In this document: positions 53,601 through 61,908 of the stretch, piece after piece
Numbering within the stretch: the first letter of the stretch is position 1
Layout of the letters: each line of letters opens with the position of its first letter
Origin: Alphaproteobacteria bacterium
Lineage (GTDB): Bacteria; Pseudomonadota; Alphaproteobacteria; UBA9219
Length of the DNA stretch: 64,000 bases
Direction of reading: 5' to 3'
Assembly: GCA_028866275.1 (NCBI GenBank)
Contig: JAGWIK010000004.1
Span: 46,024-110,023, forward strand
Position numbers and translations under genes: made by a program
Notes under the pieces: generated by a model
Told to the model about the DNA's origin: nothing
The model's database searches: none
Seen by the model: only the letters and a program-made list of their open reading frames with translations

Positions 53601-53735
53601 CAAGGTTCGGCGATGCAGCAACCTTTGGCCATCGCCATTATCTCCGGCCTATTGCTGCAACTGCCCTTGGTGTTGCTGGCGATGCCGGTTTTGATAGGCT
53701 TGACGCAACGAAAGCAGGCGGGGAGGCCGTTGTGA
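50661..53735 (+). CDS. RND efflux transporter permease
   Basis: 1024 residues. Twelve membrane segments are arranged in two repeats. Helix 4 carries G-L-I-I-D-D-A-I-V-M-I-E-H, with the proton-conducting aspartates, and the second repeat has M-M-G-M-T-M-I-I-G-I-S-T-E. The E-H in place of E-N after helix 4, and the T-E-M-A in the second repeat, separate it from the classic CusA pump in this window. It resembles an unassigned RND subgroup. The stop overlaps the dgkA start. Confidence 0.92.
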   Translation: MNFAAIVERHRRSIIVIILALALAGIFSAISLPVSLFPAVQFPRVRINIDAGDRPADQMALLVTRPVEEAVRKVLGVLHIRSVSSRGSAQIIVDFDWGDDMVSAALQVESAIGEILPSLPSGTNYTVLRLDPTVFPIIAYGLTSDTVDPIKLRDLAQYQLVPLLSAIPGVARVDVQGGQQAEIQVEADPQRLDAYGLSIADVAKALNAANTLAAAGRLEDHYKLYLVISDNSFKTAADVANTVVKSGPDGVVRVRDIGKVASGTVPQWTIVDEDGKPAVIFQVYQQPSANSVQIASAVHKALANFTMPQGVKLANWYDQSVLVTQSAGSVRDAILIGLVLAGIVLFGFLRSWRVTSVAMLVVPATLATTILLLRFLGMSFNIMTLGGLAAAVGLIIDDAIVMIEHIARRAGAHKEMQASHKPPAGPLAALHAAREFMPPLSGSSLATLIVFFPLAFLSGVTGAFFKALSLTMGSALIISYIFTAIAVPVLAHLLIDFNKWQDPSSAPETKNRLGQAHRHLLDRLFGKPWLIAIGLLPLLVLGWIAYSHVGTGFMPAMDEGGFVVDYRTEPGTSLAETNRELLQIEDIIKATPDVQTFSRRTGLGLGGDFSEPNSGDFFVRLKPAGKRRPIEDVMAEIRQKVNSQVPGVNIELAQLMEDLIGDLTGVPEPIEVKLTASDPAKLIPAAHKVADIISKIPGVVEVRNGVTLAGDALGMHIDPAAAALEGVDTAQVTDAVTSYLQGTVATEIPEAHKQVGVRVWLPSDMRQRQSELADLPVRAPDGHIFPLGRVASFTVDAGQPEITRDNLQRMVAVTARIEGRDMGSTITDVKKALQGSDLSASGITYKLGGLYEQQQIAFAGLAKVFIAALVAELILLLFLYEDFWLPVIIIGSSLLSTTAVFTGLWLSGVELNITAMMGMTMIIGISTEMAIFYVTEYSELVQHMSVKDALLEAARNRLRPIVMTSLAAILTLLPLAFAIGQGSAMQQPLAIAIISGLLLQLPLVLLAMPVLIGLTQRKQAGRPL

Positions 53736-54088
53736 AGAATGACTATCTGCTAAAACGCGTTGGCTATGCCGTATCTGGAATTATCGAAAGCCTGCGTAGT
53801 GAAAACAGCTTCCGATTGCAGGCGGCGGCTCTCATCCTTGTCGTTCTTGTTTTAATCGTTACGCAGCCAGCGCCAATTTGGTGGGCCTTGCTGTTGCTGA
53901 CCAGTGGCGGTGTATTGGCGGTCGAACTCATCAATACCGCTGTCGAGAAATTAATCGATCATCTTCATCCCGACCAGCATGCTGTGCTTAAAACAGTCAA
54001 AGACACTTTGGCGGGTGCGGTCTTGGTTATGTCGTTGACGGCGCTTCTGGTATTCGCCGCCTTCATATGGTCAAGAATAAGTCCATGA
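53732..54088 (+). CDS. dgkA: Diacylglycerol kinase
   Basis: 118 residues, starting at GTG overlapping the RND stop. DgkA is a trimeric inner-membrane kinase that phosphorylates diacylglycerol or undecaprenol. The motif A-V-E-L-I-N-T-A-V-E-K-L-I-D and K-D-T-L-A-G-A-V carry the catalytic Glu, Asn and Lys. Three membrane helices are seen. Its place in an efflux/two-component operon is unusual. In polymyxin-resistance operons dgkA recycles the diacylglycerol freed when lipid A is modified, so a similar job is plausible. Confidence 0.92.
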   Translation: MKNDYLLKRVGYAVSGIIESLRSENSFRLQAAALILVVLVLIVTQPAPIWWALLLLTSGGVLAVELINTAVEKLIDHLHPDQHAVLKTVKDTLAGAVLVMSLTALLVFAAFIWSRISP

Positions 54089-54765
54089 CGATCAAATTCA
54101 TGACGGCCAACCTATGGAAGAAGCCAAAATTCATTATGGCGTTTAGCCTGTGCCTGTTTTTTGTGTTCGCCGCCCTTTTCTTCAAAGTTCTGGATGAGGT
54201 GTGGCTGGAGCATGAATTTTTGCTGCTGGATCGCGTTACCACTCATTTAATGACGAACAATCATCTGCAAGAACCCTACGACTGGCGTTTTTTCCTGACG
54301 GTAACTTATTTGGGAAATGGAGTCATACTGGCAGGCTTAACTTTGATTCTTGTCGCGCTCCTTTGGTTTCGACGCGCCAAGGCAGAAAGTGTATTCTTTG
54401 CCGGTGGGTTTGCTCTGACTGGCATAAGCGTCGTCCTATTCAAAATCGTGACAGACCGCATTCGACCGGCGGGGGCTTCTTTCCTGAACGAAACGTCGGG
54501 TGCATTTCCAAGCGGCCATGCGGCACTTTCATTCTTCTTTTACGGCTTCCTGGGTTATTTGCTTTGTCGTCGTATCAAGAATAAATCGCATGCATTTCTC
54601 GTTTTTGCCGCCAGCCTGTCCATAGCCGGTCTGATTGGGATCAGCCGCATTTATCTCAATGTGCATTGGGTAACTGATGTGCTGGCCGGTTTTGCCTTGG
54701 CCGCAGCCATTTTAAGCCTTTGCATCGGCGTCCTTGAAACGTGGAAACTACGCTTTTTACAGTAG
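54085..54765 (+). CDS. PAP2-family membrane phosphatase
   Basis: 226 residues from ATG 54085, which overlaps the dgkA stop by 4 bases like its neighbours; a start at 54067 is possible. The three phosphatase motifs are K-I-V-T-D-R-I-R-P, F-P-S-G-H-A and S-R-I-Y-L-N-V-H-W-V-T-D, intact with the nucleophilic histidine. Six membrane helices are evident. The family includes undecaprenyl-diphosphate and lipid A 1-phosphatases (PgpB, LpxE), so it may act on the same lipid pool as DgkA. Confidence 0.92.
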   Translation: MTIKFMTANLWKKPKFIMAFSLCLFFVFAALFFKVLDEVWLEHEFLLLDRVTTHLMTNNHLQEPYDWRFFLTVTYLGNGVILAGLTLILVALLWFRRAKAESVFFAGGFALTGISVVLFKIVTDRIRPAGASFLNETSGAFPSGHAALSFFFYGFLGYLLCRRIKNKSHAFLVFAASLSIAGLIGISRIYLNVHWVTDVLAGFALAAAILSLCIGVLETWKLRFLQ

Positions 54766-54766
54766 C

Positions 54767-54809
54767 CTAAGCTCGCCCTAAGACTGGGCAGTTAACGTGA
54801 ACATACTAT
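54767..54809 (+). promoter_or_regulatory. CTAAG-N6-CTAAG box and promoter before the PepSY gene
   Basis: CTAAGCTCGCCCTAAG (54767-54782) repeats the box found before the response regulator gene, with the same 11-base period. The same TACTAT hexamer (54804-54809) follows. The box starts 2 bases after the PAP2 stop and ends 52 bases before the PepSY ATG, giving that gene its own promoter. Confidence 0.7.
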
Positions 54810-54834
54810 CGGTTCACAACGAAAGGGGTTCGTC

Positions 54835-55167
54835 ATGTCGAAAGTTTCTTATCTAAAACCTTGCGTCAGAATGACCGTTGCAACGGCATTTGTCGTTATG
54901 CTGGTCGGAGCAATGAGCCAAGCCCATGCCTATACAGGTGAAGAGTTATCCAAAGGTGCCAAGATCAGCCTGTCCGAGGCTCGCGCCGCCGCCTTGCATG
55001 CTCATCCGGGCACCATCACGGACGAAGAGCTGGAAAAGGAAAAAGGCGGCAGCGGCTTGCGTTATTCGTTCGACATCAAGAGTAGCGGCAAAACCTATGA
55101 AGTCGGGGTCGATGCAATGACGGGCAAGGTTCTTGAGGATGCTGCCGAGGGTGTAAATCCGGATTAA
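54835..55167 (+). CDS. PepSY domain periplasmic protein
   Basis: 110 residues. A signal peptide (about 1-32, ending S-Q-A-H-A) precedes one PepSY unit: I-S-L-S-E-A-R-A-A-A-L ... Y-S-F-D-I-K, then Y-E-V-G-V-D-A-M-T-G-K-V-L. Such small PepSY proteins often sit next to QseBC/PmrAB-like systems and may inhibit the sensor or proteases in the periplasm. Its own CTAAG box suggests control by the response regulator. Confidence 0.9.
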   Translation: MSKVSYLKPCVRMTVATAFVVMLVGAMSQAHAYTGEELSKGAKISLSEARAAALHAHPGTITDEELEKEKGGSGLRYSFDIKSSGKTYEVGVDAMTGKVLEDAAEGVNPD

Positions 55168-55224
55168 TCCGTTTTCTCACCATAGCTAGCTATTTTTAAT
55201 GTCTTGGTTTTAATTCACCGTCAG

Positions 55225-56598
55225 TCATTGCGAAACGGTCCACCCACCGCCCAAAGCCTGAATAAGCGCAATACTGGCGTCAAGGCGGCTTTGGCGCACG
55301 GCGAGCAGCATCCGCTCATCGCGGAGCCGTTCGGTTTGCGCCATCAGGACTGCGCTGTAGGGTTCGAGGCCACCCATATAGTGATGCATCATGAGCTGTT
55401 CAGTCGTGCGCGCATGAGCGGCCGAGGCATCCTGCATTTTCTTTTGTTCAGCTAGGATGCGCATGGATGAGAGATTATCCTCGACCTGCTGAAAGGCCGT
55501 CAATACGGTTTGGCGATATTGAGCGACGCTTTTGTCGTAAGCGGCGCGTTTTTGTTCGATACGGTCTTCACGCGCACCGGCATCGAAAACGGTTTCAGCC
55601 AAGGCAGGTCCAACCGACCAGAAGCTGTTCGAGGCTTGCAGCAATTTACTCAGTGCCATACTGGCAAAACCGGCGGAGCCGGACAGCGTGATGTTCGGAA
55701 ACCACGCCGCCGTCGCTGCGCCGATTTGTGCGTTGGCCGACGCCACCATGCGTTCGGATGCGGCAATGTCAGGGCGGCGTTCCAGCAAGGTCGAAGGTAA
55801 ACCGGCCGGAATTTCCGGCACATAATCACTGAACTTTTGCGGCGGTAATGAGAATTCCGCAGGCGGTTTACCGACCAGTACCGCTATCGCATGTTCAAGC
55901 TGCGCGCGCTTGACGCCGCTATTGATGGCTTGCGCCTGCACATCTTCAAGCCGCGACTGCGCGGCCAGAACATCCGTGACATTGCCTGTGCCGGTGTCGT
56001 ATTCGCGCTGCACGATTTGCAAGGCGGTTTTGTCGGCTTCCGCCATGGCATCGAGCAGGCGCTTCAGTTCGTCCTGCGCGCGCAAATCGAAGTAGTTCGT
56101 CGCCAGCATGGCCTGCATCGAGAGGCGCGCGGCGGCGAGATCGGCGGCACCGGCACCGGCATTGGCTTCGTCGCTTTCGATATTGCGGCGGATGCGGCCC
56201 CAGACATCGGGCGTCCATGTCGCCGCGCCGTAGAGCGTGTCAGGCGCCATTGGCGTCGGCATCGTGCCGACCTGCCGTCCTACGGAAGAGTTAAGCGACA
56301 AGCTGGGAAACAGACTCGTGCGAGTTTCATCCGCCACGGCGCTGGCCTCGCGGTAGGCTGCTTCCGCCGCCTTCACGTTCTGGTTCGATAGTTCGACTTG
56401 TTTTTCCAGACCGTCGAGGATGGGATCTCTATAAACCAGCCACCATGCGCCATGATCGACTTCCTGCGGCACGGCCTGCCGCCATTCGCCGTAGGCTTCC
56501 TTAAAGGAAGTGGGAACGTCAATCGCAGGGCGTTCATAGTCCGGCCCCACGGCGCAGGCGGCGAGAAACAGCACCCCTATCAGGACGGATTTATTCAT
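55225..56598 (-). CDS. cusC: Cus-type outer membrane efflux lipoprotein
   Basis: 457 residues. Cys15 in F-L-A-A-C-A-V-G-P-D-Y-E-R-P is the lipidation site followed by the NodT/CusC signature. The coiled-coil repeats show A-N-A-Q-I-G-A-A-T-A-A-W-F-P-N-I-T-L-S-G and R-R-P-D-I-A-A-S-E-R. It forms the exit duct for the CusBA pump encoded upstream. The start overlaps the DUF2231 gene by 8 bases. Confidence 0.9.
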   Translation of the reverse strand: MNKSVLIGVLFLAACAVGPDYERPAIDVPTSFKEAYGEWRQAVPQEVDHGAWWLVYRDPILDGLEKQVELSNQNVKAAEAAYREASAVADETRTSLFPSLSLNSSVGRQVGTMPTPMAPDTLYGAATWTPDVWGRIRRNIESDEANAGAGAADLAAARLSMQAMLATNYFDLRAQDELKRLLDAMAEADKTALQIVQREYDTGTGNVTDVLAAQSRLEDVQAQAINSGVKRAQLEHAIAVLVGKPPAEFSLPPQKFSDYVPEIPAGLPSTLLERRPDIAASERMVASANAQIGAATAAWFPNITLSGSAGFASMALSKLLQASNSFWSVGPALAETVFDAGAREDRIEQKRAAYDKSVAQYRQTVLTAFQQVEDNLSSMRILAEQKKMQDASAAHARTTEQLMMHHYMGGLEPYSAVLMAQTERLRDERMLLAVRQSRLDASIALIQALGGGWTVSQ

Positions 56599-57094
56599 GA
56601 TCGCCGTCCTGGTCGAATAGAGAATGGTGATGGTGCTCCGCCGCGCCGGGCAGACGCATAACGCCTATACCATGCCTGAAGACGTTTTCACCGCCGAGAT
56701 AGCCGGTAACCCCCACGGCGGCGGCGCAAAGAAGCGCAAGCGCGAGCATAAGCGTTGTCGGACGATCCTTGCGCCGGAAGCGTATCGCAACAGCTGCCGT
56801 CAAAAGGCTTAATGCAAGAGTTAGGAGCGCCCAATGCATGTGACGCGTTATGGCCATATGCCCTAATTCGTCATGCTGCACGGTCAGCGAGGCGTACAGC
56901 CCGGTTGCAATGGCTGCTCCAGCGCCAACGGTTCCCAGCCACAAATTTATAAGGCCGGATTGATAAAGTTTTGAGCGTACCGCACCTTCCTTCCAGAAGA
57001 ACGCGGCGGCAAGAAGCCCCGCCGCCGCGACAAGTAGCGCAATCGGAAAGTGAACGAACAACGGGTGCCAGTTGGGAACGATGATGTTGTTCAT
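56591..57094 (-). CDS. DUF2231-like membrane protein with histidine-rich tail
   Basis: 167 residues. W-H-P-L-F-V-H-F-P-I-A-L near the N-terminus is the DUF2231 hallmark. Four membrane helices follow, with histidines in H-D-E-L-G-H-M and R-H-M-H-W. The tail ends E-H-H-H-H-S-L-F-D-Q-D-G-D-H-E, a possible metal-binding stretch. It sits between cusA and cusC with overlaps on both sides, suggesting a role in copper handling. The precise function is unknown. Confidence 0.82.
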   Translation of the reverse strand: MNNIIVPNWHPLFVHFPIALLVAAAGLLAAAFFWKEGAVRSKLYQSGLINLWLGTVGAGAAIATGLYASLTVQHDELGHMAITRHMHWALLTLALSLLTAAVAIRFRRKDRPTTLMLALALLCAAAVGVTGYLGGENVFRHGIGVMRLPGAAEHHHHSLFDQDGDHE

Positions 57095-60000
57095 CCTTGA
57101 GTCTCCTTATCCTTTTGGTGTTTTGGTTGCTTAATGATTGCATAGACTGCCGGAATAACGATCAGCGTCAGTACCGTCGATGATACCATGCCGCCCAGCA
57201 TCGGCACCGCGATGCGCTGCATCACTTCCGAACCCGTGCCGTGGCTCCACATGATCGGCAGAAGCCCGGCCATGACGGCGGTTACCGTCATCATTTTAGG
57301 TCGCACGCGCTCGACCGCACCTTCCATGATCGCGGCGTAAAGATCGGCGACGGTTACGTTTTCGCCTTTCGTCTGAACTGCCTTTGCATAGGCATGATCG
57401 AGATAGACCAGCATCACGACGCCGGTTTGCGCCGCGAGGCCCGCGAGGGCGATAAAACCGACCGCGACCGCCACGCTGAAATTAAAACCGAGCCAATACA
57501 TGAGCCACAAGCCGCCGATCAGCGAGAATGGCAGGGACAGAAACACGGTCAGCGCCTCCGTCATGCGCCCGAAATTGAGATAGAGCAGCGTGAAGATGAC
57601 AAGCAGCGTCACCGGCACCACGATTTCAAGCCTCGCCGCCGCGCGCTGCATATATTCGAACTGACCGCTCCATTCGAGGTGGACGCCTTCCGGCAATTTG
57701 ACTTTCTCCGCGACCGCGCGTTTGGCGTCGGCGACATAGCCGCCGAGATCGCGGTCATGAATATCGACATAGATATAACCGGCAAGCTGCGCATTCTCGG
57801 TACGGATCATCTGCGGCCCCGGCGACAGGGACACATGCGCCACCTGTCCTAACGGCACCATGCCGTCGGACGGGATCGGCACCAGAATATTCCCGGCGAT
57901 GGCCTGCGGATCGGAACGAAAATCGCGCGGATAGCGTACATTGACGGTATAACGTTCGTTGCCTTCGACGGTCGTCGTTACCGCCTTGCCGCCGAGCGCC
58001 GCCGCAATGACATCCTGCACATCGCCGACGGTCAGCCCGTAACGCGCCAAAGCCTCGCGGTCGGGATCGATATTGAGGTAATAGCCGCCCGCCACCCGTT
58101 CGGCGTAAACGCTCGCCGTGCCCGGCACGTCATGAATGGCGGCTTCGATGGTCTTGCCGACAGACTCGATCTGTTCAAGCGATTTGCCATAGACCTTGAT
58201 GCCGAGCGGCGTGCGGATGCCGGTCGAGAGCATGTCGATGCGCGCGCGGATCGGCTGCGTCCACGCGTTGGTGACGCCGGGGAACTGCAGCGCCTTGTTC
58301 ATTTCATCGATGAGCTTGTCCCGCGTCATGCCGGACGGCCACTGATCCTGCGGCTTGAGGTTGATGATGGTCTCGTTCATCGACAGCGGCGCGGGATCGG
58401 TCGCGGTTTCGGCGCGGCCAGCCTTGCTGAAGACGGATTCCACTTCGGGAAAGGATTTGATGATCCGGTCTTCCAGTTGCAGCAACTCGCCTGCCTTGGC
58501 GATCGAAATGCCCGGCAGGGTCACCGGCATATACATCAGTGTGCCTTCGTTGAGATCGGGCATGAATTCCGAACCAGTATGCAGGGCCGGGTAAGCCGAT
58601 ATGGCCAACATGAGGATCGCCAGCAGAACCGTGCTTTTGCGGAACCTGAGAACGAAAGCGATAACGGGCCGGTAAAGGCGGATCAGAAACCGGTTGACCG
58701 GGTTGCGGCTTTCCGGCGCGATGCGCCCGCGAATAAGCAAGGTCATCAGCACCGGCACCAGCGTCACCGAAAGCAGGGCCGCCGAAGCCATCGCAAAGGT
58801 CTTGGTCAGGGCCAGAGGCCGGAACAGCCGTCCTTCCTGCGCCTCCAGCGTGAAAATCGGCAGGAAGGAAACCGTGATGATAAGAAGGCTGAAAAACAGC
58901 GACGGCCCGACTTCACAGGCGGCATCGATCAGAATTTTCGACCGGCTTTCATCCGGCGCGGCGCGTTCCAGATGCTTGTGCGCGTTCTCGATCATCACGA
59001 TGGCGGCATCCACCATAGCGCCAATGGCGATGGCGATACCGCCGAGGCTCATGATATTGGAGCCGATGCCGAGCAGATACATAACGACAAAGGCCAGTAA
59101 GACGCCGACCGGCAGCACGAAAATGGCGACCAGCGCGCTGCGCGCGTGTAACAGAAACAGAAAACACACCAACGCCACGATGAGGCTTTCTTCGATCAGC
59201 GTATGGCGCAGATTGTGAATGGCGCGGTAGATGAGATCGGAGCGGTCGTAAACCGGCTTGATACTCACGCCCTGCGGTAATCCGGCTTCCAATTGCTTGA
59301 GTTCCGCCTTGACGTTGTTGATGACGTCAAGCGCGTTTTCGCCGAAACGCTGCAGCACGATGCCGCCCACGGCCTCGCCTTCGCCGTTCAATTCGGTCAC
59401 GCCGCGTCTTTCATCGGGGCCGAGCTGCACTTGCGCCACGTCGCGCAACAGTACGGGCGTGCCGTCCTTGCTGCGCAGCGCGATTTGCCCGATATCGTCA
59501 AGGCCGCGCAGATAGCCGCGTCCCTGCACGAGATATTCGCGTTCCGACATCTCGATCACGCGCCCGCCGACATCGGTGTTGCTGCGGCGGATGGCCTGCG
59601 TGACGGCAGAGAGAGGAATGCCGTAGGCCTGCAATTTCTGCGGATCGGCCACGACCTGATATTGTTTGACGAAGCCGCCGATACCGGCGATCTCCGAAAC
59701 GCCTCCGGCGCGCGAAAGCCCATAGCGCAGATACCAGTCCTGCAGGCTGCGTAATTCGGCGAGTGTTTTGTCCTTTGCCAGCAAGACATATTCATAGACC
59801 CAGCCGACGCCGGTCGCATCCGGCCCCAAGGTCGGCGTGACGCCCTCAGGAAGTTTGCTTCCTATGGAATTGAGATATTCCAGCACCCGGCTGCGCGCCC
59901 AGTAAATATCGGTGCCGTCCTTGAACAGGATGTAGATAAAGGACGTGCCGAACATCGAAAGGCCGCGCACGGTTGTGGCCCCCGGCACGTTCAATAGCGC

Positions 60001-60213
60001 GCTGGCGAGCGGATAGGTGACCTGATCTTCCACCACCTGCGGCGCTTGCCCCGGATATTCGGTGTAGACGATGACTTGCGTGTCGGACAGATCGGGAATG
60101 GCATCGAGCGCGATATGGCGCACGGCGTAAATACCGGCGGCAATGATGAACAAAGTACCGAGCAGAACGAGAAAACGGTTCTGCGCCGACCAGCGTATGA
60201 CGCGCGCGATCAT
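57091..60213 (-). CDS. cusA: Heavy-metal RND efflux pump, CusA family
   Basis: 1040 residues. The first helix reads N-R-F-L-V-L-L-G-T-L-F, followed by the typical Y-T-E-Y-P-G-Q-A-P-Q-V-V-E-D-Q-V-T-Y-P. V-D-A-A-I-V-M-I-E-N-A-H-K in helix 4 is the HME-RND signature. Met-containing S-D-G-M-V-P-L and G-P-Q-M-I-R-T-E-N-A fit Cu(I)/Ag(I) transport as in CusA. It overlaps cusB and the DUF2231 gene by 4 bases each. Confidence 0.93.
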   Translation of the reverse strand: MIARVIRWSAQNRFLVLLGTLFIIAAGIYAVRHIALDAIPDLSDTQVIVYTEYPGQAPQVVEDQVTYPLASALLNVPGATTVRGLSMFGTSFIYILFKDGTDIYWARSRVLEYLNSIGSKLPEGVTPTLGPDATGVGWVYEYVLLAKDKTLAELRSLQDWYLRYGLSRAGGVSEIAGIGGFVKQYQVVADPQKLQAYGIPLSAVTQAIRRSNTDVGGRVIEMSEREYLVQGRGYLRGLDDIGQIALRSKDGTPVLLRDVAQVQLGPDERRGVTELNGEGEAVGGIVLQRFGENALDVINNVKAELKQLEAGLPQGVSIKPVYDRSDLIYRAIHNLRHTLIEESLIVALVCFLFLLHARSALVAIFVLPVGVLLAFVVMYLLGIGSNIMSLGGIAIAIGAMVDAAIVMIENAHKHLERAAPDESRSKILIDAACEVGPSLFFSLLIITVSFLPIFTLEAQEGRLFRPLALTKTFAMASAALLSVTLVPVLMTLLIRGRIAPESRNPVNRFLIRLYRPVIAFVLRFRKSTVLLAILMLAISAYPALHTGSEFMPDLNEGTLMYMPVTLPGISIAKAGELLQLEDRIIKSFPEVESVFSKAGRAETATDPAPLSMNETIINLKPQDQWPSGMTRDKLIDEMNKALQFPGVTNAWTQPIRARIDMLSTGIRTPLGIKVYGKSLEQIESVGKTIEAAIHDVPGTASVYAERVAGGYYLNIDPDREALARYGLTVGDVQDVIAAALGGKAVTTTVEGNERYTVNVRYPRDFRSDPQAIAGNILVPIPSDGMVPLGQVAHVSLSPGPQMIRTENAQLAGYIYVDIHDRDLGGYVADAKRAVAEKVKLPEGVHLEWSGQFEYMQRAAARLEIVVPVTLLVIFTLLYLNFGRMTEALTVFLSLPFSLIGGLWLMYWLGFNFSVAVAVGFIALAGLAAQTGVVMLVYLDHAYAKAVQTKGENVTVADLYAAIMEGAVERVRPKMMTVTAVMAGLLPIMWSHGTGSEVMQRIAVPMLGGMVSSTVLTLIVIPAVYAIIKQPKHQKDKETQG

Positions 60214-61406
60214 GGCTTGTTCTCCGGCGGCGTAAAGCTCTGCAGCGCCGCGCGCAGATTGCTTTCGGAATCGATGAGGAAATTGGCGGTGGTGACGACG
60301 CGGTCGCCTTCTTTAAGCCCGTCGAGGATTTCGACGCTGTCTCCGGCGCGCATGCCGGTCTTGACCGCCTGCGGACGGAAACGCCCGTCGCCGAGATCAA
60401 TCAATACGACTTTCCGTTCGCCGCTGTTAAGCACGGCTGAAACAGGGATTGTCAGCACGTTCTTTTCCGGCGTACCAGCAATATTCACGTCGGCATACAT
60501 ATCGAGGCGCAATTCGCCCGCCGGATTCGGCAGATCGATACGCACCTTCGCCGTGCGCGTCTCCTTATTAATGTCGGGATAAACGAAGCCGACCTTGCCT
60601 TCGAAACTGTGGCCAGGAAAGGCCGTAAAGGTGATTTTCGCCGTTTGGCCGACATCTATACCGGCCAAATCCTGCTCATAGACATCGGCGATCACCCACA
60701 CATTCGACAGATCGACGAGACTGTAAAGCACCGTCCCCGGTGCGAATTGCATGCCTTCGATGGCAGTTTTCTTTATCACGGTGCCGTCGGCGGGCGCGGT
60801 GAGCGTCATGTGATAATTGGCCGTATGCTCTTTTTGCAGCCGTGCGATTTCTTCCGGTGGAACGGCGAGGCTTTCGAGCCTTTCAATAGTGCCATTCATC
60901 GCATGCGGGCCGTTCAGCGCGTGAGAGAACGGATACTCGGCCTCAATATGCGTGAGTTCGGGGCTGTAAAACACGAACAGCGGATCGCCCTTCTTCACTT
61001 GCATGCCGGTGGCGTCGGCATAGAGCTTCTCGATCCAGCCATCGAAGCGCGGCGAAACCAGTGTCTGGCGCGTTTCGTCGATTTGAACCGTGCCCACGGC
61101 ATGAACGGTCCGCGCCAGATCGCGCCGTTCCACGATTGCCGTCCGCACGCCGAGTTGCTGAATGCGCTCCGCTGTCAGGCGCACCGTTCCCGGCTCTTCT
61201 TTAGCCTCGTCGGCATAGACAGGGACGTAATCCATGCCCATCGAGTCTTTCTTCGGCACGGACGACGTGTCCGAACTCATCGGTGCGCGGTAATAAAGGA
61301 CTTTGCCTTTATCGCCGGTTGTTTCCGCCTCGGCATGGGCGGCGGATGCAGCCATCAGAACCGCAAGCGCGGTCGTCAGGATGCGCGTTTTATTTATGGC
61401 GCTCAT
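60210..61406 (-). CDS. cusB: Heavy-metal efflux adaptor, CusB family
   Basis: 398 residues. After a signal peptide (to about A-H-A-E-A) comes a short heavy-metal-binding region Y-Y-R-A-P-M ... D-S-M-G-M-D-Y-V-P-V-Y. This is the YHS-like Met-rich segment of CusB/CzcB adaptors. The barrel-sandwich halves G-W-I-E-K-L-Y and A-P-A-D-G-T-V-I-K-K flank a helical hairpin. Overlaps on both sides show translational coupling. Confidence 0.93.
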   Translation of the reverse strand: MSAINKTRILTTALAVLMAASAAHAEAETTGDKGKVLYYRAPMSSDTSSVPKKDSMGMDYVPVYADEAKEEPGTVRLTAERIQQLGVRTAIVERRDLARTVHAVGTVQIDETRQTLVSPRFDGWIEKLYADATGMQVKKGDPLFVFYSPELTHIEAEYPFSHALNGPHAMNGTIERLESLAVPPEEIARLQKEHTANYHMTLTAPADGTVIKKTAIEGMQFAPGTVLYSLVDLSNVWVIADVYEQDLAGIDVGQTAKITFTAFPGHSFEGKVGFVYPDINKETRTAKVRIDLPNPAGELRLDMYADVNIAGTPEKNVLTIPVSAVLNSGERKVVLIDLGDGRFRPQAVKTGMRAGDSVEILDGLKEGDRVVTTANFLIDSESNLRAALQSFTPPENKP

Positions 61407-61792
61407 TTGACGGCCTGAAATTTGATCGTGCCATGAACCGGGTCTTTTTCGCCCGGCACCTGCGCCGTCAGATCAAGCTGCCAGTCGCCCGCCATCGTCA
61501 CGTCGCCGGTAAAGCGATAAGTGCCGTCGGCATCCGGCAGTAAAGCCTTTACCGCTGTGGGCATGGCCATGCCGCCCATCAGCATCGCCAGTTTTTGATC
61601 AGTGATCATTGCGCCGGTTACGGGTTTGCCGGTCACCGTATTCGTCAGTTTTACGCCGACGGGCGCATCGTGGCCCATGTGAACGGGCGGCTCGGCAATT
61701 TCGAAGCGATAGTCCTGCGTTGCCGCATGGCTTTGCACCGCGCCGCCTGCGACAAGCGCGGCAAGCACGATGGATTGTAAGATGCGTTTCAT
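61403..61792 (-). CDS. YtkA/FixH-like periplasmic protein
   Basis: 129 residues from ATG 61792. A signal peptide (to about S-H-A) precedes an immunoglobulin-like YtkA domain with a Met/His-rich loop: P-V-H-M-G-H-D-A-P-V and L-A-M-L-M-G-G-M-A-M-P. The family is found beside copper efflux genes and may deliver metal to the pump. The stop overlaps the cusB start. Confidence 0.8.
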   Translation of the reverse strand: MKRILQSIVLAALVAGGAVQSHAATQDYRFEIAEPPVHMGHDAPVGVKLTNTVTGKPVTGAMITDQKLAMLMGGMAMPTAVKALLPDADGTYRFTGDVTMAGDWQLDLTAQVPGEKDPVHGTIKFQAVK

Positions 61793-61908
61793 TCTAATCC
61801 CCTTGCTCTGGATTGCCGCAAAGCAATCCGTTAAGGCCAAACTTTAAGGTGCGGATAGACGCGCGGCATCACATGACGCACAGGCGATCCGGCTTTGGTT
61901 TTGGGGAT

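Noticed and set aside
55180..55200. ATAGCTAGCTAT followed by T residues after the PepSY gene as a terminator
   Set aside because: The palindrome leaves no room for a loop, so the stem would be very weak.
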